From SKVR01 sp964491395 (GTDB taxonomy: Bacteria; Bacteroidota; Bacteroidia; Bacteroidales; UBA7960): DNA of 32,315 bases. The translations under genes were made by a program, and so were the position numbers. Below, piece after piece: positions 1 through 7,487 of the stretch. The stretch covers positions 1-32,315 of the forward strand of contig CAZBGI010000039.1 in NCBI GenBank assembly GCA_964491395.1. Reading direction: 5' to 3'. Below the pieces are notes generated by a model. The model was not told where the DNA came from. It searched no databases and worked only from the letters and a program-made list of their open reading frames with translations. The stretch's first letter is position 1, and every line of letters starts with the position of its first letter.

Positions 1-4
1 GATT

Positions 5-77
5 GACTTGGTAGCTCAGCTGGTAGAGCACATCCCTTTTAAGGATGGGGTCCTGGGTTCGAGCCCCAGCCAAGTCA
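5..77 (+). tRNA. tRNA-Lys (anticodon UUU)
   Basis: A complete cloverleaf can be drawn by eye. The acceptor stem is 5-11 with 70-76 (GACTTGG/CCAAGTC). The D stem is 14-17 with 26-29. The anticodon stem 31-35/43-47 closes the loop CTTTTAA, whose centre at 38-40 is TTT, the Lys anticodon. The T stem 53-57/65-69 closes a TTCGAGC loop. The discriminator base is A77. The 3' CCA is not encoded, because the next bases are CAAAA. A hairpin terminator follows directly. Confidence 0.97.
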
Positions 78-78
78 C

Positions 79-123
79 AAAAAAAACAGCTTTGCAGTTC
101 CTGTGTTAAGCTGTTTTTTTTTG
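79..123. terminator. Bidirectional rho-independent terminator between tRNA-Lys and the hydrolase gene
   Basis: CAGCTT (87-92) pairs with AAGCTG (108-113). The stem is flanked by an A run (81-86) and a T run (114-121), which can also pair. Read on the plus strand it ends the tRNA transcript. Read on the minus strand, the complement of the A run gives the T tract and it can end the convergent hydrolase transcript. Confidence 0.8.
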
Positions 124-185
124 TTTCAACATTTCTCCAAAAGCAGGAGTCCTTCCTGTCGTTTTCTTCCCGGCAAACTCTTCCA

Positions 186-998
186 TTATTTTTTTCTTTT
201 ATTGCTGAAAAGCCATGGCAACAGGTCCTCTTCAGCGAAAGCCCAATCCCAGCTATTGTGGTCCACTCCGGGATATTCCGTATACCTGAGGGTTGTGCCG
301 GCTTCCACCAGCGCACTAACCATCATTCTTGATGCTTCTACGGGTACTACACTGTCCTCGGTTCCATGAAAAACCCAGAAGGGCAATTGTCGGGCATATT
401 TTTCTGTCAGGGAAGTGTCTCCGCCGCCACAGATGGGTACAGCAGCTGCAAACCAGTCAGGCTGACGATGAAGCAGATCAAAAATCCCAAAAGCACCCAT
501 GGATAATCCCATTATATAAACTCTTTCCCGGTCCACTTCTTCCTTCTGTAGTATCTCCTCCATTAACTCTCTCACGAGTTGCATAGATGCCGAGGGCGGA
601 TAATGGTCGGCGGGTACAGAATCTTTCCCCATTCTCCTCGTGCCGATGACATACTGATCCACCCACTTATCGTCTTTCGGGCATTGAGGGAAGATAACTA
701 TGGCAGAGTATTTCTGCCTGTTGTTCTCTTCCAGGAAAAGGGATGAGCCATGCACAAGTTGCTTCTCATTGTCACTGCCTCTTTCTCCTGCTCCATGAAG
801 GAAAAGTACTACAGGATACTTTGCTCCCGGCTCCATTGCTTCGGGGTATAAAATCCGGTAGGGTAATACCGAACCATCTACTCCGGTAAACTCCTTTTTC
901 ATGTACAATTCATTTTGGGCGAAAACCTGCGATAAATTCACGGGCAAAATAAAGGCCATTATTATGAGGGTTTTGAAGGATACTATTTTCCAGATCAT
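186..998 (-). CDS. Secreted alpha/beta hydrolase (esterase / prolyl-oligopeptidase-like fold)
   Basis: This is a probable carboxylesterase or depolymerase of the alpha/beta-hydrolase superfamily, exported across the inner membrane. The frame is open from 1037, but I prefer the ATG at 998, because it begins directly with a signal peptide (Met-Ile-Trp-Lys, a hydrophobic core, then Val-Phe-Ala-Gln). From that start the protein has 270 residues. Motifs seen are HGAGERG (oxyanion region), the nucleophile elbow GLSMG (Ser about 166), GTEDSVVP (acid Asp about 215) and GVDHNSW (His about 247), a complete catalytic triad. The substrate cannot be told from sequence; related secreted bacteroidete enzymes act on polysaccharide esters or peptides. 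The gene converges on the tRNA and lies 56-95 bp downstream of the alanine-dehydrogenase-like gene on the same strand, so it could be the last gene of the porX cluster. An upstream start at 1037 would add 13 residues before the signal peptide. Confidence 0.85.
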   Translation of the reverse strand: MIWKIVSFKTLIIMAFILPVNLSQVFAQNELYMKKEFTGVDGSVLPYRILYPEAMEPGAKYPVVLFLHGAGERGSDNEKQLVHGSSLFLEENNRQKYSAIVIFPQCPKDDKWVDQYVIGTRRMGKDSVPADHYPPSASMQLVRELMEEILQKEEVDRERVYIMGLSMGAFGIFDLLHRQPDWFAAAVPICGGGDTSLTEKYARQLPFWVFHGTEDSVVPVEASRMMVSALVEAGTTLRYTEYPGVDHNSWDWAFAEEDLLPWLFSNKRKK

Positions 999-1092
999 TT
1001 TTCCGGGACAACGCAAGAAAAGTAAGTCAGAGGTCATTGATTGGGGAATTGGTTAAAGGGTAATTTAAGGGTTTATAATTTGCGGATTCGGG

Positions 1093-2316
1093 TTATTGAA
1101 ATGCGGCCATCAGTAGCTCAATATCCTGGAAAGGAAGCTGAAAACATTCGCCGATATACTGATTGGTAAGGGTGCCATTGAACAGATAGGCTCCCTGGCG
1201 TACTCCACTGTCTCTCTTGAGCATATTTACAATTCCTCCCTGTTCTCCAATGTTGATAAGGATAGGGGCAAAAAAGTTGCTAAACGCATAGGAAGCGGTA
1301 TGGGGCACTCTGGATGCAATGTTGGGAACACAATAATGAATGACATCATGTTTTTTAAAAATAGGCTCAGAATGGTTGGTTACCCTTGAGGTTTCGATGC
1401 AACCTCCCTGGTCAATGCTCACATCAATGATAACAGAACCATATTTCATCTGGGCGACCATCTCTTCACTGACAATCACCGGAGAATGACCATAAGGAGA
1501 ATGAATGGCCCCAATGACCACATCAGCAGTTTTGAGGGCTTTGGCAAGTACCTTGGGTTGTATGATGCTGGTGAAAATGCGGGTGTTGAGATTATTTTGA
1601 AGCCGGCGAAGCTTGTACACGGAATTATCGAAAACTTTTACCATGGCACCCAGCCCCATGGCCGCTCTCACGGCAAATTCTCCTACCGTACCAGCGCCCA
1701 GGATTACTACCTCACTGGGAGTGATACCCGAAAAACCACCAAACATTCTTCCCTTGCCATATTTTTTATCAGACAGGTATTGGGCTGCAATCAGTATGGA
1801 AGTATTACCGGCAATCTCACTCATGCTTCTGACCAGCGGAAAAGTATTGGTTTTGTCTTTGATAAGTTCGAAAGCGATGGCATTCACTTTTTTTTCCATC
1901 AAAGCTTTAAAATAGGCCGCTGATTGAACCGGAAGAGTAATGGTTGACATGATTGTCTGGCCTGGTTTGAGATATTTAATCTCATCGTGGGTTAGCGGAG
2001 ATATTTTGATGATGATATCTGCCTTGTACACTTCGGGCGTTTCGTAAACGATTTCTGCGCCCGCCTCACTGTATTCATTATCAGCAAAATGGGCATTTAT
2101 TCCTGCCCCTTTTTCTATCAATACCCGGTGTCCATTCTGGCAAAGCAATGCTACTGCTTCAGGAGCCAGGGGAACACGGTTTTCCTGGAAGAGGATCTCT
2201 TTGGGAATCCCTATTTTGAGGCTGTTTTTTCTTTTCCTGACTTCCAGCATTTCTTCCTGGGGCATCAACTTGCCTGATGAGCTGAAGAACATGTACTCCC
2301 GACCTGTGGTATGCAT
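1093..2316 (-). CDS. Alanine dehydrogenase / NAD(P) transhydrogenase alpha-family protein with altered catalytic residues
   Basis: The 407-residue protein has the alanine-dehydrogenase fold: an N-terminal substrate domain with GIPKE and ENRVPLAP, and a Rossmann domain with GAGTVG (207-212), Asp230 ending beta-2, and IDQGGC (301-306). Classical Ald (about 370 residues) oxidises L-alanine to pyruvate with NAD+. Aligning by eye to M. tuberculosis Ald as I remember it, Arg15 corresponds to Arg47 and Asp270 to Asp302, but Lys75 falls on Ser106 and His96 on Thr127. The catalytic Lys and His therefore appear to be missing, and the true reaction is uncertain. An N-terminal extension of about 30 residues precedes the usual start of the family. 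The gene lies 24 bp downstream of tsaE and near the porX-like gene on the same strand, which suggests co-transcription. The family call is sure; the activity is not, so I give no gene symbol. Confidence 0.85.
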   Translation of the reverse strand: MHTTGREYMFFSSSGKLMPQEEMLEVRKRKNSLKIGIPKEILFQENRVPLAPEAVALLCQNGHRVLIEKGAGINAHFADNEYSEAGAEIVYETPEVYKADIIIKISPLTHDEIKYLKPGQTIMSTITLPVQSAAYFKALMEKKVNAIAFELIKDKTNTFPLVRSMSEIAGNTSILIAAQYLSDKKYGKGRMFGGFSGITPSEVVILGAGTVGEFAVRAAMGLGAMVKVFDNSVYKLRRLQNNLNTRIFTSIIQPKVLAKALKTADVVIGAIHSPYGHSPVIVSEEMVAQMKYGSVIIDVSIDQGGCIETSRVTNHSEPIFKKHDVIHYCVPNIASRVPHTASYAFSNFFAPILINIGEQGGIVNMLKRDSGVRQGAYLFNGTLTNQYIGECFQLPFQDIELLMAAFQ

Positions 2317-2340
2317 AATTAAAGACTTTTGATTTTAAGA

Positions 2341-2757
2341 TTATTTTTGATACCTGATGGTACGTATTCCATCCTGTTCCTCCAGATAGATGCGCAGGCA
2401 ATCATCAGGAAGCAAGGATTCTATCATTTCAGGCCATTCAATAAAGCAGTAATTACCGCTGAAAAAATAATCCTCATAGCCTATATCATAAGCCTCTTCC
2501 GGTTTTTTTATGCGGTAAAAATCAAAATGATAATAGCTCTCGCCCTTTTCTGATTGGTATTGATTTACAATGGAGAAGGTGGGGCTGCCGACTATATCAG
2601 TGACGTTGAAGTGGTTGCAAAGGGCTTTAATAAGGGTGGTTTTTCCCACACCCATTTTTCCGTAAAATGCGAGGATTCGTGCCTGGGGGTTATCATTAAT
2701 AATCATGCCGGCGATACTTGCCAGCTGATCCTCCGTAAAATCTTTCTTTATTTCCAT
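2341..2757 (-). CDS. tsaE: tRNA threonylcarbamoyladenosine biosynthesis ATPase TsaE
   Basis: TsaE is the small ATPase that works with TsaB and TsaD to place threonylcarbamoyl on A37 of ANN-decoding tRNAs in the cytoplasm. The 138-residue protein is of normal family length. It shows a Walker A motif GKMGVGKT (33-40), then the family motif SPTFSIVNQY and the conserved HFDFYR segment, followed by a Walker-B-like CFIEWPE. It lies 18 bp downstream of the porX-like gene and 24 bp upstream of the alanine-dehydrogenase-like gene, all on the minus strand, so the three probably share a transcript. tsaB and tsaD are not in the window. Nothing looks damaged. Confidence 0.95.
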   Translation of the reverse strand: MEIKKDFTEDQLASIAGMIINDNPQARILAFYGKMGVGKTTLIKALCNHFNVTDIVGSPTFSIVNQYQSEKGESYYHFDFYRIKKPEEAYDIGYEDYFFSGNYCFIEWPEMIESLLPDDCLRIYLEEQDGIRTIRYQK

Positions 2758-2775
2758 TTCAGGTTTACTGTTGTT

Positions 2776-4326
2776 TTAACGAGCTTTGAGGTAAGCAAAG
2801 GGAATGAGCATTTCTTCCATGGAGATGCCACCGTGTTGGAAAGTATTCTTATAGTAGTTTACGTAATAATTGAAATTGTTGGGGTAAGCAAAAAAGTTGT
2901 CTTCACGGGCAAATATATAGCTGGAACTTATATTGGTTCGTGGAAGATAAATTTCCTGGGGTTGCCTGACTTCAAATACCTCGTTGGCATTGTACTGAAG
3001 GTTTTTTCCTGTTTTGTACCGAAGGTTGGTGTTGGTGTTTTTATCGCCCGTTACGCGGGTGGGATGCGCCACTTTTATGGAACCATGATCGGTAGTGAGA
3101 ATGATACTGATTTTTTTCTCTTGCAATATCCTGATGATATCAAGCAGGGGGGAGTGCTCAAACCACGACAAGGTAAGAGAGCGATAAGCTGCTTCATCAT
3201 CTGCCAGTTCTTTGATTACTTCCATATCAGTGCGGGCATGCGAAAGCATATCTACGAAGTTGTAAACCAATATGTTGAGCTTCTTTTCTGTATAATTACT
3301 CAGGTTTTCCAGCAGTTTTTTCCCGGCGGAAAGGTTGAGTATTTTATGATAGTTGAAAGACGTTTGCATTCCCAGTCGTTTGAGTTGTTCGGCGAATAAT
3401 TCTGATTCGAACTGGTTGCGGGTACCTTCATCTCCTTCTCCCACCCAGTATTGGGGAAAGCGTTTTTCTATTTCTGAGGGTAATAACCCGCTGAAAAAAG
3501 CATTGCGGGCATACTGTGTTGCAGTTGGAAGAATGCTGTAAATCAAATCTTCCTGCTCTACGCGATAATAATTCTCGATAACAGGTCTTAAAATCTTCCA
3601 TTGATCAAAGCGAAGGTTGTCAACAATGATCAGAAAAAACTTTTCATTGTTCTTTAAAAGTGGAAACACTTTTTCTTTCATGGCAATATGAGAAAGAACA
3701 GGTTTTTCTTCTGCCTTTCCACTAAGCCAGTCGCGATAATTATTCATCACAAATTTGCAAAAAACCGTATTTGCTTCGGACTTCTGCATTTTAAATATTT
3801 CGCTCAATCCTTCATCTTGCGATTTGTCCAGCTCAAGTTCCCAGTAAATGATTTTGCGGTAAATTTCTTCCCAGGATTCCAGGTTGGGTCTGTCGCTGAT
3901 ATCCATGCTGATTTGCCTGAACTCCTGTTGATAACCCATCGAGGTCTTTTCACTCATCAACTTCTTGTTGTCCAGGTTTTTTTTGATGGAAAGTAAGATT
4001 TGATGGGGGTTTACCGGTTTGATTAGATAATCAGAAATATTGCTGCCAATGGCTTCATTCATGATGGATTCTTCTTCGCTTTTGGTTATCATCACCACTG
4101 GCAGCCGTGGATGATTGCTCTTGATTTTGCTAAGGGTTTCCAGTCCGGTGAGGCCGGGCATATTTTCATCAAGAAAGACAATATCGAATTCGTTGCTCAA
4201 CACCAAATCCATTGCTTCGTCGCCACTTTGGGCTGTGGAAACCTCGTAACCTTTTTGTTCAAGAAATATGATGTGGGGTTTCAGTAAATCTATTTCGTCA
4301 TCTGCCCATAAAATTCTAACGCTCAT
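2776..4326 (-). CDS. porX: PorX-type response regulator with C-terminal PglZ phosphatase domain
   Basis: The 516-residue protein has an N-terminal receiver domain (1-120) with the acidic pocket Asp9/Asp10, phospho-acceptor Asp53, Thr81 and Lys103. A linker follows, then a PglZ domain of the alkaline-phosphatase superfamily (about 210-516). Probable metal and catalytic residues are DNLRFD (236-241), Thr270 in LPTATQ, Asp359 and His363 in VDMLSHA, and DHG (413-415). PorX of Porphyromonas gingivalis has this architecture; it controls the type IX secretion system and hydrolyses nucleotide second messengers through the PglZ domain. No DNA-binding domain is visible. The partner kinase PorY is not in the window. 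The gene is first in a minus-strand run with tsaE and the alanine-dehydrogenase-like gene, behind an upstream region of 544 bp. The domain call is secure; orthology to porX rests on architecture. Confidence 0.9.
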   Translation of the reverse strand: MSVRILWADDEIDLLKPHIIFLEQKGYEVSTAQSGDEAMDLVLSNEFDIVFLDENMPGLTGLETLSKIKSNHPRLPVVMITKSEEESIMNEAIGSNISDYLIKPVNPHQILLSIKKNLDNKKLMSEKTSMGYQQEFRQISMDISDRPNLESWEEIYRKIIYWELELDKSQDEGLSEIFKMQKSEANTVFCKFVMNNYRDWLSGKAEEKPVLSHIAMKEKVFPLLKNNEKFFLIIVDNLRFDQWKILRPVIENYYRVEQEDLIYSILPTATQYARNAFFSGLLPSEIEKRFPQYWVGEGDEGTRNQFESELFAEQLKRLGMQTSFNYHKILNLSAGKKLLENLSNYTEKKLNILVYNFVDMLSHARTDMEVIKELADDEAAYRSLTLSWFEHSPLLDIIRILQEKKISIILTTDHGSIKVAHPTRVTGDKNTNTNLRYKTGKNLQYNANEVFEVRQPQEIYLPRTNISSSYIFAREDNFFAYPNNFNYYVNYYKNTFQHGGISMEEMLIPFAYLKAR

Positions 4327-4870
4327 ATGTGTAGTTATTTAGGTTTTAATACTTGTGTAAAAATGATGGCGATCCTATGCTGATAATCGCCTGAAAGCTG
4401 AAAAATGAAAGTAATGTTCAACTATTGTTAATGCATCATTAAGTAAACGGTGAATTGATTTATTATTGCTTTTTTCTATCAACCTACATTGTATAAAAAC
4501 CTTTGTCAATAGTCAAATTTTGTCTTGGTATCTGCTATGTCAGTATTGTTACTTTTCTTGTTTTTATTTTTCAACAAAAAATGCTGACAACCTGGGTAAC
4601 AGAGCTCACAAAACCCTTTGATGCAACCGGGGTAATTGTTCGTAATTTTTCATTGTTATTCTCTGTACCGGGTACCCGATTAAAGACCATTTCAGCTTTG
4701 CATATCATAACAAAAGTAAGGATAAAATATGAATTTTTCCTGTAAGCTTAAGTGAGTTTTGCCCCGAAAAATGGTTTTTTTGTAAATGTTTCAGGTATGA
4801 GACCATAAAAATATGTAGGTTTGTAATCCCAAATCAGTTTTACAGGTCCAGAGAGCGAAGAAGTGAATGT
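4327..4870. other. Divergent intergenic region between porX-like and HD genes (544 bp)
   Basis: No convincing gene lies here. An 80-codon open frame (4503-4745) begins at TTG, has a biased hydrophobic composition and no recognisable motif, so I treat it as chance. The region is AT-rich and must hold promoters for both flanking genes. A -7-like TAggTTTG for the HD gene is at 4816-4823. On the minus strand a TActTTTG lies at 4718-4711, which would give the porX-like gene an unusually long leader of about 370 nt. No strong inverted repeat was found. Confidence 0.5.
4816..4823 (+). promoter_or_regulatory. Candidate -7 element (TAggTTTG) for the HD/lpxD genes
   Basis: The sequence matches the Bacteroidetes primary-sigma -7 consensus TAnnTTTG exactly and lies 47 bp before the HD start, giving a predicted leader of about 40 nt. 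No TTG sits at the expected -33 distance, so the assignment rests on the -7 box alone. Confidence 0.45.
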
Positions 4871-6127
4871 ATGAATGAGCTGAGCAGAAATAAGCTTAAG
4901 ATATTCAACGATCCGGTATATGGATTTATCAATATCCCCGATATTGAGTTGTTTGATGTGCTTGAACATCCCTACTTTCAACGTTTGAGACGCATAAAAC
5001 AACTGGGTTTGTCTCATCTTGTGTACCCCGGAGCATTGCATACGCGGTTTCATCATGCCCTGGGAGCCATGTACCTGATGAGCCAGGCCCTGGAGGTGCT
5101 CAAAGCCAAGGGAATTACCATTACGACCACCGAATGCAAGGCCGCGCTTCTGGCCATTTTGCTGCATGATATCGGGCACAGCCCCTTTTCTCATGCTCTG
5201 GAGCATACCCTCGTAGAAGGGTTGGACCACGAGGAATTGTCCTTCTTGTTTATGGAACGGCTCAAATACCTGCAACCCGAAGGCATTGGGCTGGCGATGG
5301 AAATATTCCAGGATCGTTATTCAAAAAAGTACCTTCATCAGCTGGTAAGCGGTCAGCTGGATATGGATCGCCTGGATTATCTTAACCGGGACAGTTTTTT
5401 TACGGGGGTTTCTGAGGGAGTGGTAAGCTACGACAGGATCATAAAAACATTGAATGTTGCTGATGACAAACTGGTAACGGACGAAAAGGGAATTTATTCC
5501 CTGGAGAAATTTGTTATTGCCCGCAGACTGATGTACTGGCAGGTGTACCTTCACAAAACGGTAATTTCGGCCGAGCGATTGCTCATTACAACTTTGCAAA
5601 GAGCCAAGGAACTGGCCCGGGATGGCCAGGAACTTTTTGCCACTCCGGCGTTCAATAAATTTCTTCATCATTCGTATTCTCTCAGCGATTTTTATCACGA
5701 CCAGGCTTTGCTGGAGGATTTTGCCCTTTTGGATGACTTCGACGTGTTTACTTCAATTAAGGTCTGGACCGGGCACAGTGATAAAATTCTTGCTGAGCTT
5801 TGCAGACGATTGGTAGCAAGGCAATTATTTAAGATTGAAATTCAAAATGAAGAATTTGATCCAGTGTGGGTAGAAGAAATTAGAGAGAAGACCGCACGCA
5901 TGCTAAAAGTAAGAATGGAAGAGGTGAAATATTTTGTTTTATTGGGACATACAGAGAACAATGCTTATGATCCCGGCGTTGGTAATATTTGGATAATGCA
6001 GAAAAACGGACAAATCAGCGATATGGCTGAGATTTCTGATCAACTCAACATTCGCGTATTATCCAATCCCGTCAAGAAGTATTACATTTGCTACCCCAAA
6101 GAAGTTTGGGAGCTACTTGCAAAATAA
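4871..6127 (+). CDS. HD-domain metal-dependent phosphohydrolase (YdhJ/dGTPase-like)
   Basis: This 418-residue cytoplasmic protein belongs to the HD superfamily related to SamHD1 and dGTP triphosphohydrolases. Metal-binding residues are visible in order: the first His in TRFHHALG (58-65), the HD pair in LLHDIGHSPFSH (His99-Asp100), and the last Asp in QLDMDRLDY (162-170). FQRLRRIKQLG (36-46) near the N terminus is typical of the family. Members hydrolyse phosphate groups from nucleotides or related substrates, but I cannot tell which here. The gene is followed 71 bp later by lpxD on the same strand, so it probably heads the lipid A cluster transcript. The ATG at 4871 is supported by the family-like start (NKLKIFNDPVYGFI). 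Confidence 0.88.
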   Translation: MNELSRNKLKIFNDPVYGFINIPDIELFDVLEHPYFQRLRRIKQLGLSHLVYPGALHTRFHHALGAMYLMSQALEVLKAKGITITTTECKAALLAILLHDIGHSPFSHALEHTLVEGLDHEELSFLFMERLKYLQPEGIGLAMEIFQDRYSKKYLHQLVSGQLDMDRLDYLNRDSFFTGVSEGVVSYDRIIKTLNVADDKLVTDEKGIYSLEKFVIARRLMYWQVYLHKTVISAERLLITTLQRAKELARDGQELFATPAFNKFLHHSYSLSDFYHDQALLEDFALLDDFDVFTSIKVWTGHSDKILAELCRRLVARQLFKIEIQNEEFDPVWVEEIREKTARMLKVRMEEVKYFVLLGHTENNAYDPGVGNIWIMQKNGQISDMAEISDQLNIRVLSNPVKKYYICYPKEVWELLAK

Positions 6128-6198
6128 TGGATTTACTCATTTACCTGAGGGTGGTACCCTTGAAAATAAAACCAGTCTTAACTAAATATTGACAATTG

Positions 6199-7239
6199 AT
6201 GGAATTCACAGCCAGGCAAATAGCCGATTTTTTGAAAGGTGAAGTAGAAGGTGATGCGGAAGTAAAAGTACATACCATATCCAAAATTGAAGAGGCTACT
6301 GCGGGGAGCTTAACATTTCTGGCCAATCCGGCTTACACTCCCTGGATATACAAAACCGGTGCAAGCATCGTGCTGGTTAACAAGGATTTTAAACCTGAAA
6401 GTCCTTTGCAAAGCACATTGGTCAAAGTTGATAATGCCTATCATGCTCTTGCAGGTCTGCTCAATCTATATCAGCAAAGCCTGCCACAGAAAACAGGCAT
6501 CTCTTCTATGGCTTCTGTAGCAGAAAGTGCCAAAACCGGAAAGGAGGTTTATATCGGTGAGTTTGCTGTTATTGGAGAAAATGTCACCCTGGGGGATCAT
6601 GTTAAAATATATCCGCATTGTTATATTGGTGATAATGTGGTTATTAAAGATAACAGTGTGATACATTCCGGAGTTAAAGTTTACGACCAATGTGTAATTG
6701 GGCATGACTGCACCATTCATTCCGGAGCTGTTATAGGAGCCGATGGCTTTGGGTTTGCTCCCCAAAGCGATAATAATTACATGAAAATTGCCCAGATAGG
6801 AAATGTTATCCTTGAAGATCATGTTGAGATAGGTGCCAATACTACTATCGACAGGGCTACCATGGGATCTACCGTAATAAAAAAAGGAGTGAAACTGGAT
6901 AATCTTATCCAGGTAGCCCATAATGTTGTGATAGGAGAAAATACTGTTATTGCTGCCCAGACCGGTATTGCGGGATCCAGCAAAGTAGGCAGGAATTGTA
7001 TGATTGGTGGCCAGGTGGGTATCAGCGGACACCTTACCATTGGCAACGATGTAAAAATTGCAGCTCAGTCCGGCTTGTCTTCCAATGTGAAAAATGGCAA
7101 GATCATCATGGGGTCTCCCGCCTTTGACCATGATAAATATATTAAATCGTACATCCACTTCCGCAACCTTGAAAAACTCAATAAGCGCGTTGATGAACTT
7201 GAAAAACAGCTGGGAGCACAAACCGGCAAAAGCTCCTGA
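6199..7239 (+). CDS. lpxD: UDP-3-O-(3-hydroxyacyl)glucosamine N-acyltransferase LpxD
   Basis: LpxD transfers a 3-hydroxyacyl chain from acyl-ACP to the 2-amino group of UDP-3-O-acylglucosamine, the third step of lipid A synthesis. The 346-residue protein has the N-terminal uridine-binding domain (about 1-100, with ATAGSLTFLANP) and a left-handed beta-helix of hexapeptide repeats (about 105-310). Then comes a C-terminal helix that includes NLEKLNKRVDELEKQL. The catalytic His is in IQVAHNVVIG (His241). The frame also opens one codon earlier at a TTG (6196), but the ATG at 6199 is the natural start. It sits between the HD gene and lpxC/fabZ; the 248-bp gap to lpxC contains a structured leader. 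Length and motifs are normal. Confidence 0.97.
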   Translation: MEFTARQIADFLKGEVEGDAEVKVHTISKIEEATAGSLTFLANPAYTPWIYKTGASIVLVNKDFKPESPLQSTLVKVDNAYHALAGLLNLYQQSLPQKTGISSMASVAESAKTGKEVYIGEFAVIGENVTLGDHVKIYPHCYIGDNVVIKDNSVIHSGVKVYDQCVIGHDCTIHSGAVIGADGFGFAPQSDNNYMKIAQIGNVILEDHVEIGANTTIDRATMGSTVIKKGVKLDNLIQVAHNVVIGENTVIAAQTGIAGSSKVGRNCMIGGQVGISGHLTIGNDVKIAAQSGLSSNVKNGKIIMGSPAFDHDKYIKSYIHFRNLEKLNKRVDELEKQLGAQTGKSS

Positions 7240-7257
7240 ACCCTCAGAAATTATTTA

Positions 7258-7265
7258 TATCTTTG
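7258..7265 (+). promoter_or_regulatory. Candidate -7 element (TAtcTTTG) for lpxC/fabZ or a leader RNA
   Basis: An exact TAnnTTTG lies just after lpxD. If used, transcription would start near 7272, giving lpxC/fabZ a leader of about 215 nt that includes the inverted repeat at 7337-7436. No good TTG is present at the -33 position. The box overlaps the left arm of a 7-bp inverted repeat, TGCACGA (7264-7270) with TCGTGCA (7295-7301). Confidence 0.45.
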
Positions 7266-7336
7266 CACGATTTTTATTCCCGGATTGGGTTGCTTCGTGC
7301 AGTGATGATTATTTGCAATGACCAGACAGAAATATT

Positions 7337-7436
7337 GATGAAACATCCATGATTAAGGTTTAAACACGCACGCGGAGGACTGTTTCGAAAACAACCTGTC
7401 AGGCAGTGTAGTAAGCGTATTGTTGGATGTTTCATC
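7337..7436 (+). ncRNA. Putative structured leader RNA or small RNA upstream of lpxC/fabZ
   Basis: A perfect 13-bp inverted repeat, GATGAAACATCCA (7337-7349) and TGGATGTTTCATC (7424-7436), encloses 74 nt. The enclosed part can fold further: AGG-act-GTTT-cga-AAAC-aa-CCT (about 7376-7397), and ACACGC with GCGTAT further out. It ends 51 bp before the lpxC ATG and follows a TAtcTTTG box. No T tract follows, so it is not a plain terminator. I do not recognise it as a known riboswitch; it could be a cis-regulatory leader, a processed small RNA, or a small inverted-repeat element. Confidence 0.4.
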
Positions 7437-7487
7437 TGGCAACTTTAATCAAATTTAGACAGAGGAAATACAATAATAGTAATTGTT

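Noticed and set aside
2554..3399. 281-codon plus-strand frame opposite the porX-like and tsaE genes
   Set aside because: Antisense to the well-supported PglZ domain; no domain or signal recognised.
4503..4745. 80-codon frame in the porX-HD gap
   Set aside because: TTG start, biased hydrophobic composition, no motif, and no promoter in the right place.
6466..7221. 251-codon minus-strand frame opposite lpxD
   Set aside because: Explained by the regular hexapeptide repeat of lpxD, which tends to leave the opposite strand open.
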